Source: Pseudomonadales bacterium
GTDB taxonomy: Bacteria > Pseudomonadota > Gammaproteobacteria > Pseudomonadales > Azotimanducaceae
DNA length: 64,000 nt
Direction: 5' to 3'
Assembly (NCBI GenBank): GCA_016779325.1
Contig: JADHNU010000001.1
Coordinates: forward strand, 108,711 to 172,710
Part shown: in pieces, positions 38,649-46,866 of the stretch
Layout of the letters: every line of letters begins with the position of its first letter
Numbering within the stretch: position 1 is the stretch's first letter
Program-made: the position numbers and the translations under genes
Notes under the pieces: model-generated
Told to the model about the DNA's origin: nothing
What the model saw: the letters and a program-made list of their open reading frames with translations, nothing else
Database searches by the model: none

Positions 38649-39026
38649 ATGGCACGCACAGTTGTCGGTCAGGTCGCTCCCGGACTCCCCCTCTCTCCGG
38701 CCATCATCAGCGGCGATTTCATTTTTTGCTCAGGCCAGCTCGGCATCGATAAGGACCGGCGCCTCGCGGGAGAGGATGTCACTGCCCAAACCACCCAGGC
38801 GCTCGAAAACTTGGCTGCGGTGCTGGCAGAGGCCGGGGCGAGCCTTGCCGACGTGGTGAAGGTGACGACCTTCCTCACCCGCCCAGAAGATGCGGCGGCC
38901 TACAACGCCGTTTATCAGCGCTATTTCCCAGAAGCGCCACCGGCCCGCTCCACGGTCATTTCCGGGCTCCTGCTGCCTGGCGCCGTAGTGGAAATCGAGG
39001 CCATCGCGGCCAAACCGTCGGCCTAG
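38649..39026 (+). CDS. RidA family protein (enamine/imine deaminase)
   Basis: 125 residues of the YjgF/YER057c/UK114 fold. Typical blocks are FIFCSGQLGIDKD, NLAAVLAEAGASLADVVKVTTFLT and the C-terminal RSTVISGLLLPGAVVEIEAIA with the conserved Arg and Glu. RidA homologues hydrolyse reactive enamines and imines from PLP enzymes. The strong site GGAAAGGAA precedes the ATG. It is followed after 46 bases by a gene of unknown function. Confidence 0.93.
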   Translation: MARTVVGQVAPGLPLSPAIISGDFIFCSGQLGIDKDRRLAGEDVTAQTTQALENLAAVLAEAGASLADVVKVTTFLTRPEDAAAYNAVYQRYFPEAPPARSTVISGLLLPGAVVEIEAIAAKPSA

Positions 39027-39072
39027 CATGGCATCATAGACGTCGTTTAAATCGGAGCAGCCAGGAGTCCCC

Positions 39073-39468
39073 ATGAGCGAGTCCCTCGACGACATCCAAA
39101 TGGATGGGGCAAACCTCTATCGCGAGGAAGTCTTTTCCGACCGGCGCGTCGGCACCATTCAGCGCCTCTCCCCGGTCACGGCTAACGGCGACGCCGACCC
39201 GAGCCGGGCCGTGCGCTACCTGGGCCAGGCCTCCCTCATGACCCCTGGCGGTAGCCTACCCATTTCCTTTGAAATTGAAGCGGACTCGCTGGAGGATGCC
39301 GTCGCCCAGTTCGGGGCTCGCGCCAGCGATGCTGTGCAGGACACGCTGCAGCAGCTTCAGGAAATGCGCCGGGAAGCGGCCTCGGGCCTGGTTATTCCTG
39401 GGCAAGGTGGTCCTGGGGCGGGGCCCGGTGGCTTTGGCGGCCCTGGGGGCGGCATTCAGCTGCCCTAG
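39073..39468 (+). CDS. Protein of unknown function with Gly-rich tail
   Basis: 131 residues, soluble, acidic. I do not recognise a family. The body (about 1-105) seems to fold as beta strands plus a helix (EADSLEDAVAQFGARASDAVQDTL, QQLQEMRREA). The last about 22 residues are Gly/Pro-rich (GPGGFGGPGGG) and probably disordered. The short leader before the ATG contains AGGAG. It lies between ridA and tmcA on the same strand and may be co-transcribed with both. Codon use resembles neighbours, so it is probably a real lineage-specific gene. Confidence 0.7.
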   Translation: MSESLDDIQMDGANLYREEVFSDRRVGTIQRLSPVTANGDADPSRAVRYLGQASLMTPGGSLPISFEIEADSLEDAVAQFGARASDAVQDTLQQLQEMRREAASGLVIPGQGGPGAGPGGFGGPGGGIQLP

Positions 39469-39483
39469 GCCCCTAAGCGGGCG

Positions 39484-41487
39484 GTGAGCCGCGCCGCCGT
39501 GCTCTGGCATGCGCCGTTTCAGGACGCGCTCAGCGCAGCGCAGACACGGCGCCATCGCGTGCTCCTGATAAACCTGGGCGGCGTGAGCCAGGTTGAGCTC
39601 GAAAAGACGCTCTGGCCCCGGGCGGAGGTGCGGGCGGAGGTCCTCGCCAGCAGCGCAGCCCTGCTCCCCGAGCGCCTGGGACAGGAGAGCTTGGGCCTAA
39701 GCCTCTCAGGCCAGGAACGGGACTTCCCCACCCGCTTGCCGGCGCTGGCGGGCACCCTTCCTGGGGGCGCGATACTGGCCCTCCACCTTCTCGACCCAAA
39801 GCCCACGCCGTTTTTACGGTGGTTGACCGAGCGCCTCACCCCCTGGGCTTACGTACTACGCGCCGGCGAGGACGGGGCTCAACTGACGCCCCCGGAACGG
39901 CTCGGCCCTGCGCTCACGGAAACGGAACCCCTTGCCCGTGATGTTCTGGCAACTCGCCTTAGCCGCGCCCTCACGGGGCGCCCCCGGCGGCCGGCGGTGC
40001 TCATTGGCGCTCGGGGCCGGGGTAAGTCCTCCCTTTTGGGCGAAGTGGCGGCGAAACTCACTGTCGGCGACGAGCTGGTCGTCACCGGTCCGCACCCAAA
40101 CGCGACAAAGCAGCTTCGAAAAACGGCCAAGGCCGGGGGACGGAACCTCACCCATCAGCCTCCCGATTGGCTGTTGAGCCAACCAACCCCACCAAAACAG
40201 CTGCTCATCGATGAGGCCGCAGGCCTTCCCCTACCTACGCTGCTCGCTCTCCTTGAACAGGTCCCGCGGGTTGTTGTTGCCAGCACGACGGAAGGCTATG
40301 AGGGGACGGGGCAGGCCCTGCGACATAAGTTCCTGACCAGCCTGCGAGCCCGCTGGCCAGAAGCCACCGTATGGACCCTCACCACGCCCCTGCGCTTTGG
40401 CCACGGCGACCCCCTCGAGGCCGCTCTCGACGACGCCTATGGGGCTTCGCCCACGGCCCCGGAAAGCTGGCGCCCCACTTCTGGCGTGACCCGCCTAAAG
40501 GCTGACGCCCCTGCGGAGGCCTTGGCTACCCTGTACCAAGGCCTTCGGGAGGGCCACTACCGCGCTCGCCCCGAGGACCTCGCCCGACTCTTTAATGACC
40601 CCGCCCTCGAACGCTGGTGCTTAGGGGGTGAGGGCAAGGTGCAGGGCGCCATGCTCCTAAAACCGGAGGGAGGACTGCCCAGGCGCCTCGCGGAAGCCGT
40701 GCGCCGGGGTGACCGACGCCCCGGGGGACACCATGGGGCCAGCATTATCTGCGCCCAACTCGGGCGCACCGAGGGCCTCACCTTGCGCAGCCTTCGGGTC
40801 GCCCGCCTTGCCGTTGCGGCCAACGCCCGACGCCAGGGGGCTGGCCTGGGGCTTTTGGCCGCTGCCCGGGAAAGCGCCCTCGCTCAAGGCCAGGACTTTC
40901 TATCCGTGAGCTTTGGCGCCACCGCGGAACTACTGCGCTTTTGGCGGGCGGGAGGCTTTCGCCTTCTTCGCCTGGGCCACCAACCGCGCCCCGGCAGTGG
41001 TTCGCCCGCCGTACTGCTAATCGCACCGCTTAGCCCCGCGGCGGGGCAAATGGTCCATGGGCTCGGTCCGCGGGTGCGCGCAGAGACGCGGCATCGGCTC
41101 GGGCCCGGGGGACCGCCCCTCAGCCCGGCGCTGCGCCTCGCCCTCCTTGGCGCCCTGCCCAAGACCTCGGAGCTCCCCCCCTGGATCGAAGAGGACACGG
41201 CGCGCTGGCTGTCCGGGGAAGTGGTGCTCGAGGAAGTGAGCGCCGCGGTGCTGCAGCGGCTTGAGGACACAGCCCGAACCGGAGGCGCGGCCCATGCAAC
41301 ACCGGCCTTAGAAGCGCTTAGCGAGCGCCTACTGTTAGGCCGACCTTGGGATGGGCTCGCACAACGGCTCCAGCTGCACGGCCGAAGGGAAACGGAAGAG
41401 GCCCTGCGCAGGGCCTTAGGCATCGCCCTTGGGACGCTCCAAGAGCGATCCCAAGGGTCGGGCCCGGACGATCCTAAGCGGGCTTAG
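39484..41487 (+). CDS. tmcA: tRNA(Met) cytidine acetyltransferase TmcA
   Basis: 667 residues, close to E. coli TmcA (671). It makes N4-acetylcytidine at the wobble position of elongator tRNA(Met) using acetyl-CoA and ATP. An N-terminal domain precedes a RecD-like helicase core with Walker A AVLIGARGRGKSSLLG (about 171-186) and Walker B LLIDEAAGLPLPTLLALL. The GNAT acetyltransferase domain follows (VARLAVAANARRQGAGLGLL and FLSVSFGATAELLRFWRAGGF). Start is GTG at 39484, 15 bases after the previous stop, with a weak ribosome site. Confidence 0.93.
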   Translation: MSRAAVLWHAPFQDALSAAQTRRHRVLLINLGGVSQVELEKTLWPRAEVRAEVLASSAALLPERLGQESLGLSLSGQERDFPTRLPALAGTLPGGAILALHLLDPKPTPFLRWLTERLTPWAYVLRAGEDGAQLTPPERLGPALTETEPLARDVLATRLSRALTGRPRRPAVLIGARGRGKSSLLGEVAAKLTVGDELVVTGPHPNATKQLRKTAKAGGRNLTHQPPDWLLSQPTPPKQLLIDEAAGLPLPTLLALLEQVPRVVVASTTEGYEGTGQALRHKFLTSLRARWPEATVWTLTTPLRFGHGDPLEAALDDAYGASPTAPESWRPTSGVTRLKADAPAEALATLYQGLREGHYRARPEDLARLFNDPALERWCLGGEGKVQGAMLLKPEGGLPRRLAEAVRRGDRRPGGHHGASIICAQLGRTEGLTLRSLRVARLAVAANARRQGAGLGLLAAARESALAQGQDFLSVSFGATAELLRFWRAGGFRLLRLGHQPRPGSGSPAVLLIAPLSPAAGQMVHGLGPRVRAETRHRLGPGGPPLSPALRLALLGALPKTSELPPWIEEDTARWLSGEVVLEEVSAAVLQRLEDTARTGGAAHATPALEALSERLLLGRPWDGLAQRLQLHGRRETEEALRRALGIALGTLQERSQGSGPDDPKRA

Positions 41488-41490
41488 GCC

Positions 41491-41787
41491 TTAGGCGCGG
41501 CTACCGGAGAAGGTCGCGTTGCCAAAGGCGCCCAGTTTCACCGTGCCGCTGATTTCATCGCCGCTGACCTGGGCGGAGAACTCGAGCTTGATGGGCATGG
41601 GGGACGTCACGTTGGCGGCCCAGGTGAGGGTTTCGCCATTTACTGCGCCCTCTTCGAGAGCCATGGTGCCCTGAGGCCCGGCCATGGTTCCCGTAACCGT
41701 TGCGCCGTCTACCGTCAGATCCAGCGTGCCTTGCTGCGCGCCCATGGGGCTATTAATGGTAACGTTCCACTGACCCGTTGCGGACAT
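41491..41787 (-). CDS. Small beta-rich protein of unknown function
   Basis: 98 residues built almost wholly of alternating strand patterns (WNVTINSPMGAQQGTLDLTV, DGATVTGTMAGPQGTMALEE, LEFSAQVSGDEISGTVKLGA), no signal peptide, cysteine-free. The repeated G-x-V/I-x-G-T phrases suggest a small beta barrel or lipocalin-like sheet. I recall no characterised member. GGAGAG precedes the ATG at 41787; the frame open to 41838 is rejected. It converges on tmcA with a three-base gap and lies downstream of the amidase on the same strand (81-base gap). Confidence 0.75.
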   Translation of the reverse strand: MSATGQWNVTINSPMGAQQGTLDLTVDGATVTGTMAGPQGTMALEEGAVNGETLTWAANVTSPMPIKLEFSAQVSGDEISGTVKLGAFGNATFSGSRA

Positions 41788-41868
41788 GATGCTTTCTCTC
41801 CAAAGCGGAGGCTCGCCCAATGCGAGCCGCAAGCCCAACCCTAGCGCGTCTTTCGCGCCAATGCAGCC

Positions 41869-43299
41869 TCAAGGCGTCAGCGTTGCAAGATCTGCCCGAA
41901 GGGGCCCCCCTAGGCAACGCTCGAAAGCCAAAGCGCCCGCGAGCACGGCGGCGTCCTGCTGCTGTCCGCCCAGCACCTGAAGCCCAACGGGGAGGGCAAA
42001 GCCCGCCTCATCCCTGCCCAAGCCAGCAGCCACCGTGGCCGCCGGCATACGAGTCATATTCATGGGCAAGGTCATTTCCACCCAGCGACCGGTTTGACGA
42101 CCCAGCACAATCCCCGGCGCGTCATGGGCCGGTGGCAAGCACGGGCAGGTCGCGGCGAGCAGTAGGGAAGCGCCGTGGGCCGCCAAGGTTTCTTCCAGGG
42201 CCATAGCCAGCTCCGTGCATTGGTCGAGGGCCCGGGCGTAGTCCGCGCCTGAAACTTCGTCCATCCCATAGGCAACGATCTCCCGAAGCTCCGGATCGAT
42301 CTGTGTCCACGCCTCCGCCCCCCGGTAGGGGCCAAGCTTGCGGGCCAAAAGTGCGGACCAAAGCGTCCACCAACCGGGTAAGGGATGCTCGGCAAAGGGA
42401 CCGGACACCTCCACGACCTCATAGCCGGCGGCTTCGATACGCTGACGCGCCTCATCGAGCACCTTCAGCACGGGTGGGTCCACCTCCGCATAGCCCAAGG
42501 TGGGGGCCCAGAGCACGCGCTTCGGCACCGCAGCCTGAGCCGCTTGAGAAAAGAGCCCGGGCTGCGTCGGCAGGGAAAATATATCCCGCGGGTGCGGGCC
42601 CTGGGCAAGCTCAAGGGCGAGCAGCGTGCCGCTTAAGTCGTAGGTCATGGGGCCGCGCACGGCCAGCGTGCCCGTGGTCGGCGGGAGGGCATCGCCTAAG
42701 GGCAAGCGCCCTTGGCTCGCTTTAAACCCCGAATGTCCGCTGAAGGCCGCGGGAATGCGAATGGAGCCACCGCCATCGGAGCCCGTCGCAAGAGGGACCA
42801 GGCCTGCCGCCAGGGCCGCGCTACTTCCACCAGACGATCCGCCCGGGGAGCGATCCAAGGCAAAGGGGTTACGACAGATGCCATGCCGAGGATTGTTCGT
42901 CACCCCCTTGCAGCCGAACTCCGGTGTCATGGTTTTTCCCACCACGATGGCTCCCGCCTGCTTCAAGCGCGATACCAGCACCGAATCATCCTCCGCCGGC
43001 GCCGTGCCATAGAGGGCCGAGCCATAGGTGCTCAGCAAGCCCTGGGCATCCTCCAAGTCTTTGACGCCAAGAGGCATACCCGCTAGAGGCGGTAAACGCT
43101 CTCCCCGGCCCCGGGCCCGATCCACGGCTCGCGCTGCTTCTAGAAGAGCGTCGCGCGGGCGAAGCTCCGTGAACGCATTCAGCGCCGGATTCAGTTTATC
43201 GATGCGATTGAGCGTTGCGACCATAAGCGCCTCTGCCGTGAGCGCGCCTTCCGCAATGCGCTGCGCCCAGATCCCAAGGGGTGCTTCCCGAAAATCCAT
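41869..43299 (-). CDS. Amidase-signature family hydrolase
   Basis: 476 residues. The Ser-cisSer-Lys triad is visible: K80 in MPLGVKDLED, S155 in SPGGSSGGSSAAL and nucleophile S179 in GSDGGGSIRIPA. The family hydrolyses amide bonds from small amides to Gln-tRNA; the absence of gatB/gatC nearby argues against GatA. No signal peptide, so cytoplasmic. It is transcribed away from the first TonB receptor across a 249-base shared control region, so the two may serve the same amide-containing nutrient (inference). Confidence 0.88.
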   Translation of the reverse strand: MDFREAPLGIWAQRIAEGALTAEALMVATLNRIDKLNPALNAFTELRPRDALLEAARAVDRARGRGERLPPLAGMPLGVKDLEDAQGLLSTYGSALYGTAPAEDDSVLVSRLKQAGAIVVGKTMTPEFGCKGVTNNPRHGICRNPFALDRSPGGSSGGSSAALAAGLVPLATGSDGGGSIRIPAAFSGHSGFKASQGRLPLGDALPPTTGTLAVRGPMTYDLSGTLLALELAQGPHPRDIFSLPTQPGLFSQAAQAAVPKRVLWAPTLGYAEVDPPVLKVLDEARQRIEAAGYEVVEVSGPFAEHPLPGWWTLWSALLARKLGPYRGAEAWTQIDPELREIVAYGMDEVSGADYARALDQCTELAMALEETLAAHGASLLLAATCPCLPPAHDAPGIVLGRQTGRWVEMTLPMNMTRMPAATVAAGLGRDEAGFALPVGLQVLGGQQQDAAVLAGALAFERCLGGPLRADLATLTP

Positions 43300-43389
43300 G
43301 CCTGGCCCTCTTCTTTGTCGCGACGACCCTAAGCCTACACAGGCCCCAGGGACCGCGCAGCCTTGGCTTAATTCGCATGCTTCAATTTC

Positions 43390-43505
43390 TTGACAGCTCT
43401 TAGAAAGAGGTGTTGATTTGGCGATGGGAGCCGAGGGTTGAAACCCGCTGCGTCGCCCCTGCTGCCGGAGCCGAATAAAAATAAAACGATCGGCTCCTGC
43501 TCTGG
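43390..43505 (+). promoter_or_regulatory. Leader of TonB receptor 1: TTGACA, A-rich box, hairpin, GCTCTGG
   Basis: TTGACA lies at 43390-43395. AAAAATAAAACGA (43477-43489) sits in the loop of an 8-base-pair hairpin, GGAGCCGA (43467-43474) with TCGGCTCC (43490-43497). It is followed by GCTCTGG (43499-43505), 50 bases upstream of the ATG. The same parts occur before the second receptor at nearly the same distances. No convincing -10 box is visible. Confidence 0.5.
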
Positions 43506-43548
43506 CGCGCTGTGTCGCAGACGCGGATGGGTTTCGGGGAGAACTACC

Positions 43549-46500
43549 ATGACGCAGTCCCGTCCCTTAGGACGGGTGCATGGCGTGTGCGGGATGCTGC
43601 TCGGCAGCACTCTGGCACTCGGTTATGCACCTGTGGTTCAGGCCGAGCAGGCCGCCTCGTCGAACGCCATCGAAGAAGTGATCGTATCGGCCCAGCGGCG
43701 CCAGGAAAGCATCCAGGACGTACCCATCGCGGTAAGCGCCTTCTCCGGCACCATGCTGGAGGATCGGCAGATCATTAACACCTCCGATTTACAGATGAAC
43801 ACGCCGAACGTCAGCTTTACGTCGACCAACTTTGGGGGCTCGAACCTTTCCATCCGCGGTATCGGCAACCTAGTGATTTCCTCCAGCGCTGATCCGGGGG
43901 TGTCCATTCACCTCAACGAAATTGCCGTCGGCACGAACCTGAACTCCGCCGAGTTCTACGACATGCAGCGCGTCGAGGTACTGCGGGGCCCCCAGGGCAC
44001 GCTCTTCGGCCGAAACGCCACCGGGGGCGTGGTGAACTACGTCACCGAACGCCCGAAGATGGAAACCACCGAGGGTTTCATCGACTTTGAGGCCGGCGCC
44101 TATGACCACCGCCGCATCAAAGGGGCCTTTAACTTGCCCCTGGGCGACCGCATGGCCGTGCGCTTTGCCGGCATGAAGCTCGACCGCGACGGCTATATCA
44201 ATAATACCGCGGCCGACATGGTCGATGATCAAGGACGCCGCCTCCCTGGCATCGACTCCAGCGTCGATGGACGCAATCACTATTCCTACCGAATCACCGG
44301 CGAGTGGGCCATGACCGACCGGGCGAATCTCTGGGTCATGTACCAGCGCTTCGACGAGGACTCGGACCGGGCTCGGATCACCAACCAGGTCTGCAAAAAG
44401 AATACGGTGCCCACCATTGGCTGTATTCCCGGAGAGTTCGGTTTTGACAACCCTCACCTAGGCAGCACCACGGGCGGCATCTTCGGCGGCGCCATTGGGG
44501 CCCTCCCCTTTGGCGTGAGAGGGGATGAAACCAACGTTGCGGCGTTGAACTTCGATTATCCCCAACCCGAGAACATGGGCTTTCGGGACATGCATACAGA
44601 TTTCGATCCTGTCTTCCAAAACGAAGAGGACCTCTTCGCCTTTGGCTTCGATTATGAGTTCGAAAACTATAGCGTGACGCTGATCGGTGCCTTGCTCGAG
44701 ACCGAGTATCTCGCGCAGCAGGACTACCTCATGGACGTGGGGCCAACCCTTAATCCCGTTCCGGGGCTGAATCCGAGCGGCCTCTGGCCCGTATCCGCGC
44801 CTGCCGGGGGGGCCGGCGCCGACTGGGGAACGGGACCTTGTAATTACCGGGATGCCACCCACGGCGTGGAAGGCGGCTGCATTCTACCCGTCGATCAAAC
44901 CCGGGTTTTCGCTTACGACCAGTCCTCCAGCGAAAGCGAGTACTGGACCCTCGAAGCCAAAATCGCCTCGGCCTTCGACGGGCCCTTTAACTTCACCATC
45001 GGCGCCAACACCTACCAGTCTGATGCCTTTGGGGATTACTACGTTCTCGCCAACACCCTCGACCTGGTCACGGATTATGGCAACCCGGCCCTAGCCGCGC
45101 CGCCGCTTTATCCCGGCTCCTTTAACAACACCAGCAGCCCCGCTGGCGGGAACTTGAAGGACGGCTTTGCCGTATTCGGAGAGATGTACTACGACCTCAC
45201 GGAAAAGGCGAAGCTCACCATTGGCTTGCGCTACAACGAGGACAACAAAGAGACCCGGGATACCTCGGTACTCTTTAATGCCGTTGACGTCGGAGCGATT
45301 GTAGGTCTGCCGAACTCGCTATGGTCTCGAGTCACGGGCTTCCTCCTCGGGGTGCCACCCAGCGCGGGGGATGTCGCCCTCGGCGAACTCTACGGCGTGT
45401 CCGCACAGCAGTTCGCCGACGCCGCGTTAACCGCGCCCCTGTCCGCCGAGCGCCTCGCCATCAACGGCGCGATCCCCATCGTACCCGGCTTCGGTGAGCA
45501 GCGGATCCTCACCGGCTCACCCAGCGAAGACACTTGGGAGGAGGTCACGGGTCGGATCGGCATTGACTACCAAATCAATGACGACTCCATGGTCTTCCTG
45601 TTCTTAAGCCGGGGCTACAAGCCTGGTGGCTTCAACCCGGCCATTCCGCCGGCCTTCCAGGACAATTCGGCCTTCACCTTTGATTCGGAAAAGATCGACG
45701 CGATCGAATTCGGGACGAAGAACGTATTACTCGATGGCCGCATGACCCTAAACGGCAGCCTCTTCGCCTATGACTACGGCGGTCTGCAGGTCACCCGGAT
45801 TGCCAACAACTCCTCCATTAATGACAACGTCGACGCAAAAACCTGGGGGATGGAAATCGACACTGTGTTCCGCCCCGAGTCCATGCCGCAGTTGACCATT
45901 GATGCGTCCTACTCCTACCTCTCGGCAGAAGTCGATGGGTCTCAGTCCTTGGATCCGACTAACCGAACCGGTGGCGACGATGCTTGGATTTTGATGAATA
46001 ACATCGATCCGGGTTCTTTGACGGCGGTGAACTACATCGCACGGCAAGCCCAGCTGACCCAAACGGTGGTCGACGCAGCCCTTTTCCCTGCGAGCGGCGC
46101 ACCGGGCGCCCTGGACATTCGCAATGGCGGCACGGTGGTCGACGTCAGCCAAACCACGAGCCAAGGCGTGTCCGTGCCTGCCTACTTCTCTCGGGCCTTC
46201 CTCACGGCGGCCGGGGTGGAGACCTCGGACGGCATTCCCGTCAGTCTCGATGGGAACTCCCTGCCGAACTCCCCGGAGCACACCATTCACATCGGTGCGC
46301 AATACACCTGGGAGCTTCCCGCCATTTCCGGCACGCTGACCCCGCGCTGGGACTACTACTGGCAGGACGACATGTACGCTCGGGAGTTCAATACCCAAGC
46401 CGATTTCATCGAAGCCTGGGATCAGCACAACCTGTCCCTCATCTACGAGAGCTTTGACGGCAAGTGGCAAGCCCGGGCTTGGGTGCGCAACATCCAGGAC

Positions 46501-46620
46501 TCCAACAACATCACCGGGCACTACCTCACATCCGACACGTCGGGCTTCTATCGAAACTACTTCCTCACGGAGCCGCGGATCTGGGGGGCGTCGCTTCGCT
46601 ACACCATGGGGGCTAACTAA
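43549..46620 (+). CDS. TonB-dependent outer-membrane receptor 1
   Basis: 1023 residues. A signal peptide (about 1-32), a TonB-box region EEVIVSAQRRQESIQDVPIA, a plug domain with SIRGIGN and VEVLRGPQGTLFGRNATGGV, then a 22-strand barrel. It imports a scarce substrate across the outer membrane using the TonB/ExbB/ExbD energy system; the plug signature is the kind abundant in marine and sphingomonad-like receptors. Extracellular loops hold cysteine pairs (CKKNTVPTIGC; CNYRDATHGVEGGC). The chain ends in LRYTMGAN without the usual terminal aromatic residue. GGGGAGAA precedes the ATG. The longer frame to 43438 is leader sequence. Confidence 0.93.
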   Translation: MTQSRPLGRVHGVCGMLLGSTLALGYAPVVQAEQAASSNAIEEVIVSAQRRQESIQDVPIAVSAFSGTMLEDRQIINTSDLQMNTPNVSFTSTNFGGSNLSIRGIGNLVISSSADPGVSIHLNEIAVGTNLNSAEFYDMQRVEVLRGPQGTLFGRNATGGVVNYVTERPKMETTEGFIDFEAGAYDHRRIKGAFNLPLGDRMAVRFAGMKLDRDGYINNTAADMVDDQGRRLPGIDSSVDGRNHYSYRITGEWAMTDRANLWVMYQRFDEDSDRARITNQVCKKNTVPTIGCIPGEFGFDNPHLGSTTGGIFGGAIGALPFGVRGDETNVAALNFDYPQPENMGFRDMHTDFDPVFQNEEDLFAFGFDYEFENYSVTLIGALLETEYLAQQDYLMDVGPTLNPVPGLNPSGLWPVSAPAGGAGADWGTGPCNYRDATHGVEGGCILPVDQTRVFAYDQSSSESEYWTLEAKIASAFDGPFNFTIGANTYQSDAFGDYYVLANTLDLVTDYGNPALAAPPLYPGSFNNTSSPAGGNLKDGFAVFGEMYYDLTEKAKLTIGLRYNEDNKETRDTSVLFNAVDVGAIVGLPNSLWSRVTGFLLGVPPSAGDVALGELYGVSAQQFADAALTAPLSAERLAINGAIPIVPGFGEQRILTGSPSEDTWEEVTGRIGIDYQINDDSMVFLFLSRGYKPGGFNPAIPPAFQDNSAFTFDSEKIDAIEFGTKNVLLDGRMTLNGSLFAYDYGGLQVTRIANNSSINDNVDAKTWGMEIDTVFRPESMPQLTIDASYSYLSAEVDGSQSLDPTNRTGGDDAWILMNNIDPGSLTAVNYIARQAQLTQTVVDAALFPASGAPGALDIRNGGTVVDVSQTTSQGVSVPAYFSRAFLTAAGVETSDGIPVSLDGNSLPNSPEHTIHIGAQYTWELPAISGTLTPRWDYYWQDDMYAREFNTQADFIEAWDQHNLSLIYESFDGKWQARAWVRNIQDSNNITGHYLTSDTSGFYRNYFLTEPRIWGASLRYTMGAN

Positions 46621-46645
46621 TTAAGTCGCACCCTACGCACCACCC

Positions 46646-46677
46646 AAAGGGGCGCCTTTCGGCGCCCCTTTCTTTTT
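46646..46677 (+). terminator. Rho-independent terminator of TonB receptor 1
   Basis: AAAGGGGCGCC-TTTC-GGCGCCCCTTT forms an 11-base-pair stem with a four-base loop, followed by CTTTTT. It is 26 bases after the stop and separates the two receptors into separate transcription units. Confidence 0.93.
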
Positions 46678-46711
46678 AGATTCAATTCAATTGTTTCAAT
46701 TCTTTTCACCC

Positions 46712-46822
46712 TTGACACAATCCTTCACCTCTGTTCCCTTATGTCCCGGGGTCGTCAGAAAAAAATAAATACGAGGACGCCTAGCCGCCGTTTCCGGAGT
46801 CTCATAGTCGACTCCGCTCTGG
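46712..46822 (+). promoter_or_regulatory. Leader of TonB receptor 2: TTGACA, A-rich box, hairpin, GCTCTGG
   Basis: TTGACA lies at 46712-46717, 155 bases before the ATG (159 in receptor 1). AAAAATAAATACGA (46761-46774) precedes a hairpin of CGGAGTC (46795-46801) with GACTCCG (46810-46816), then GCTCTGG (46816-46822) 51 bases before the ATG. TTCAATT occurs repeatedly just upstream. Confidence 0.5.
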
Positions 46823-46866
46823 TGTAGTAGCGGTGGCTGTGGTCCGACCTCAGGGGAGAAGAAGCT

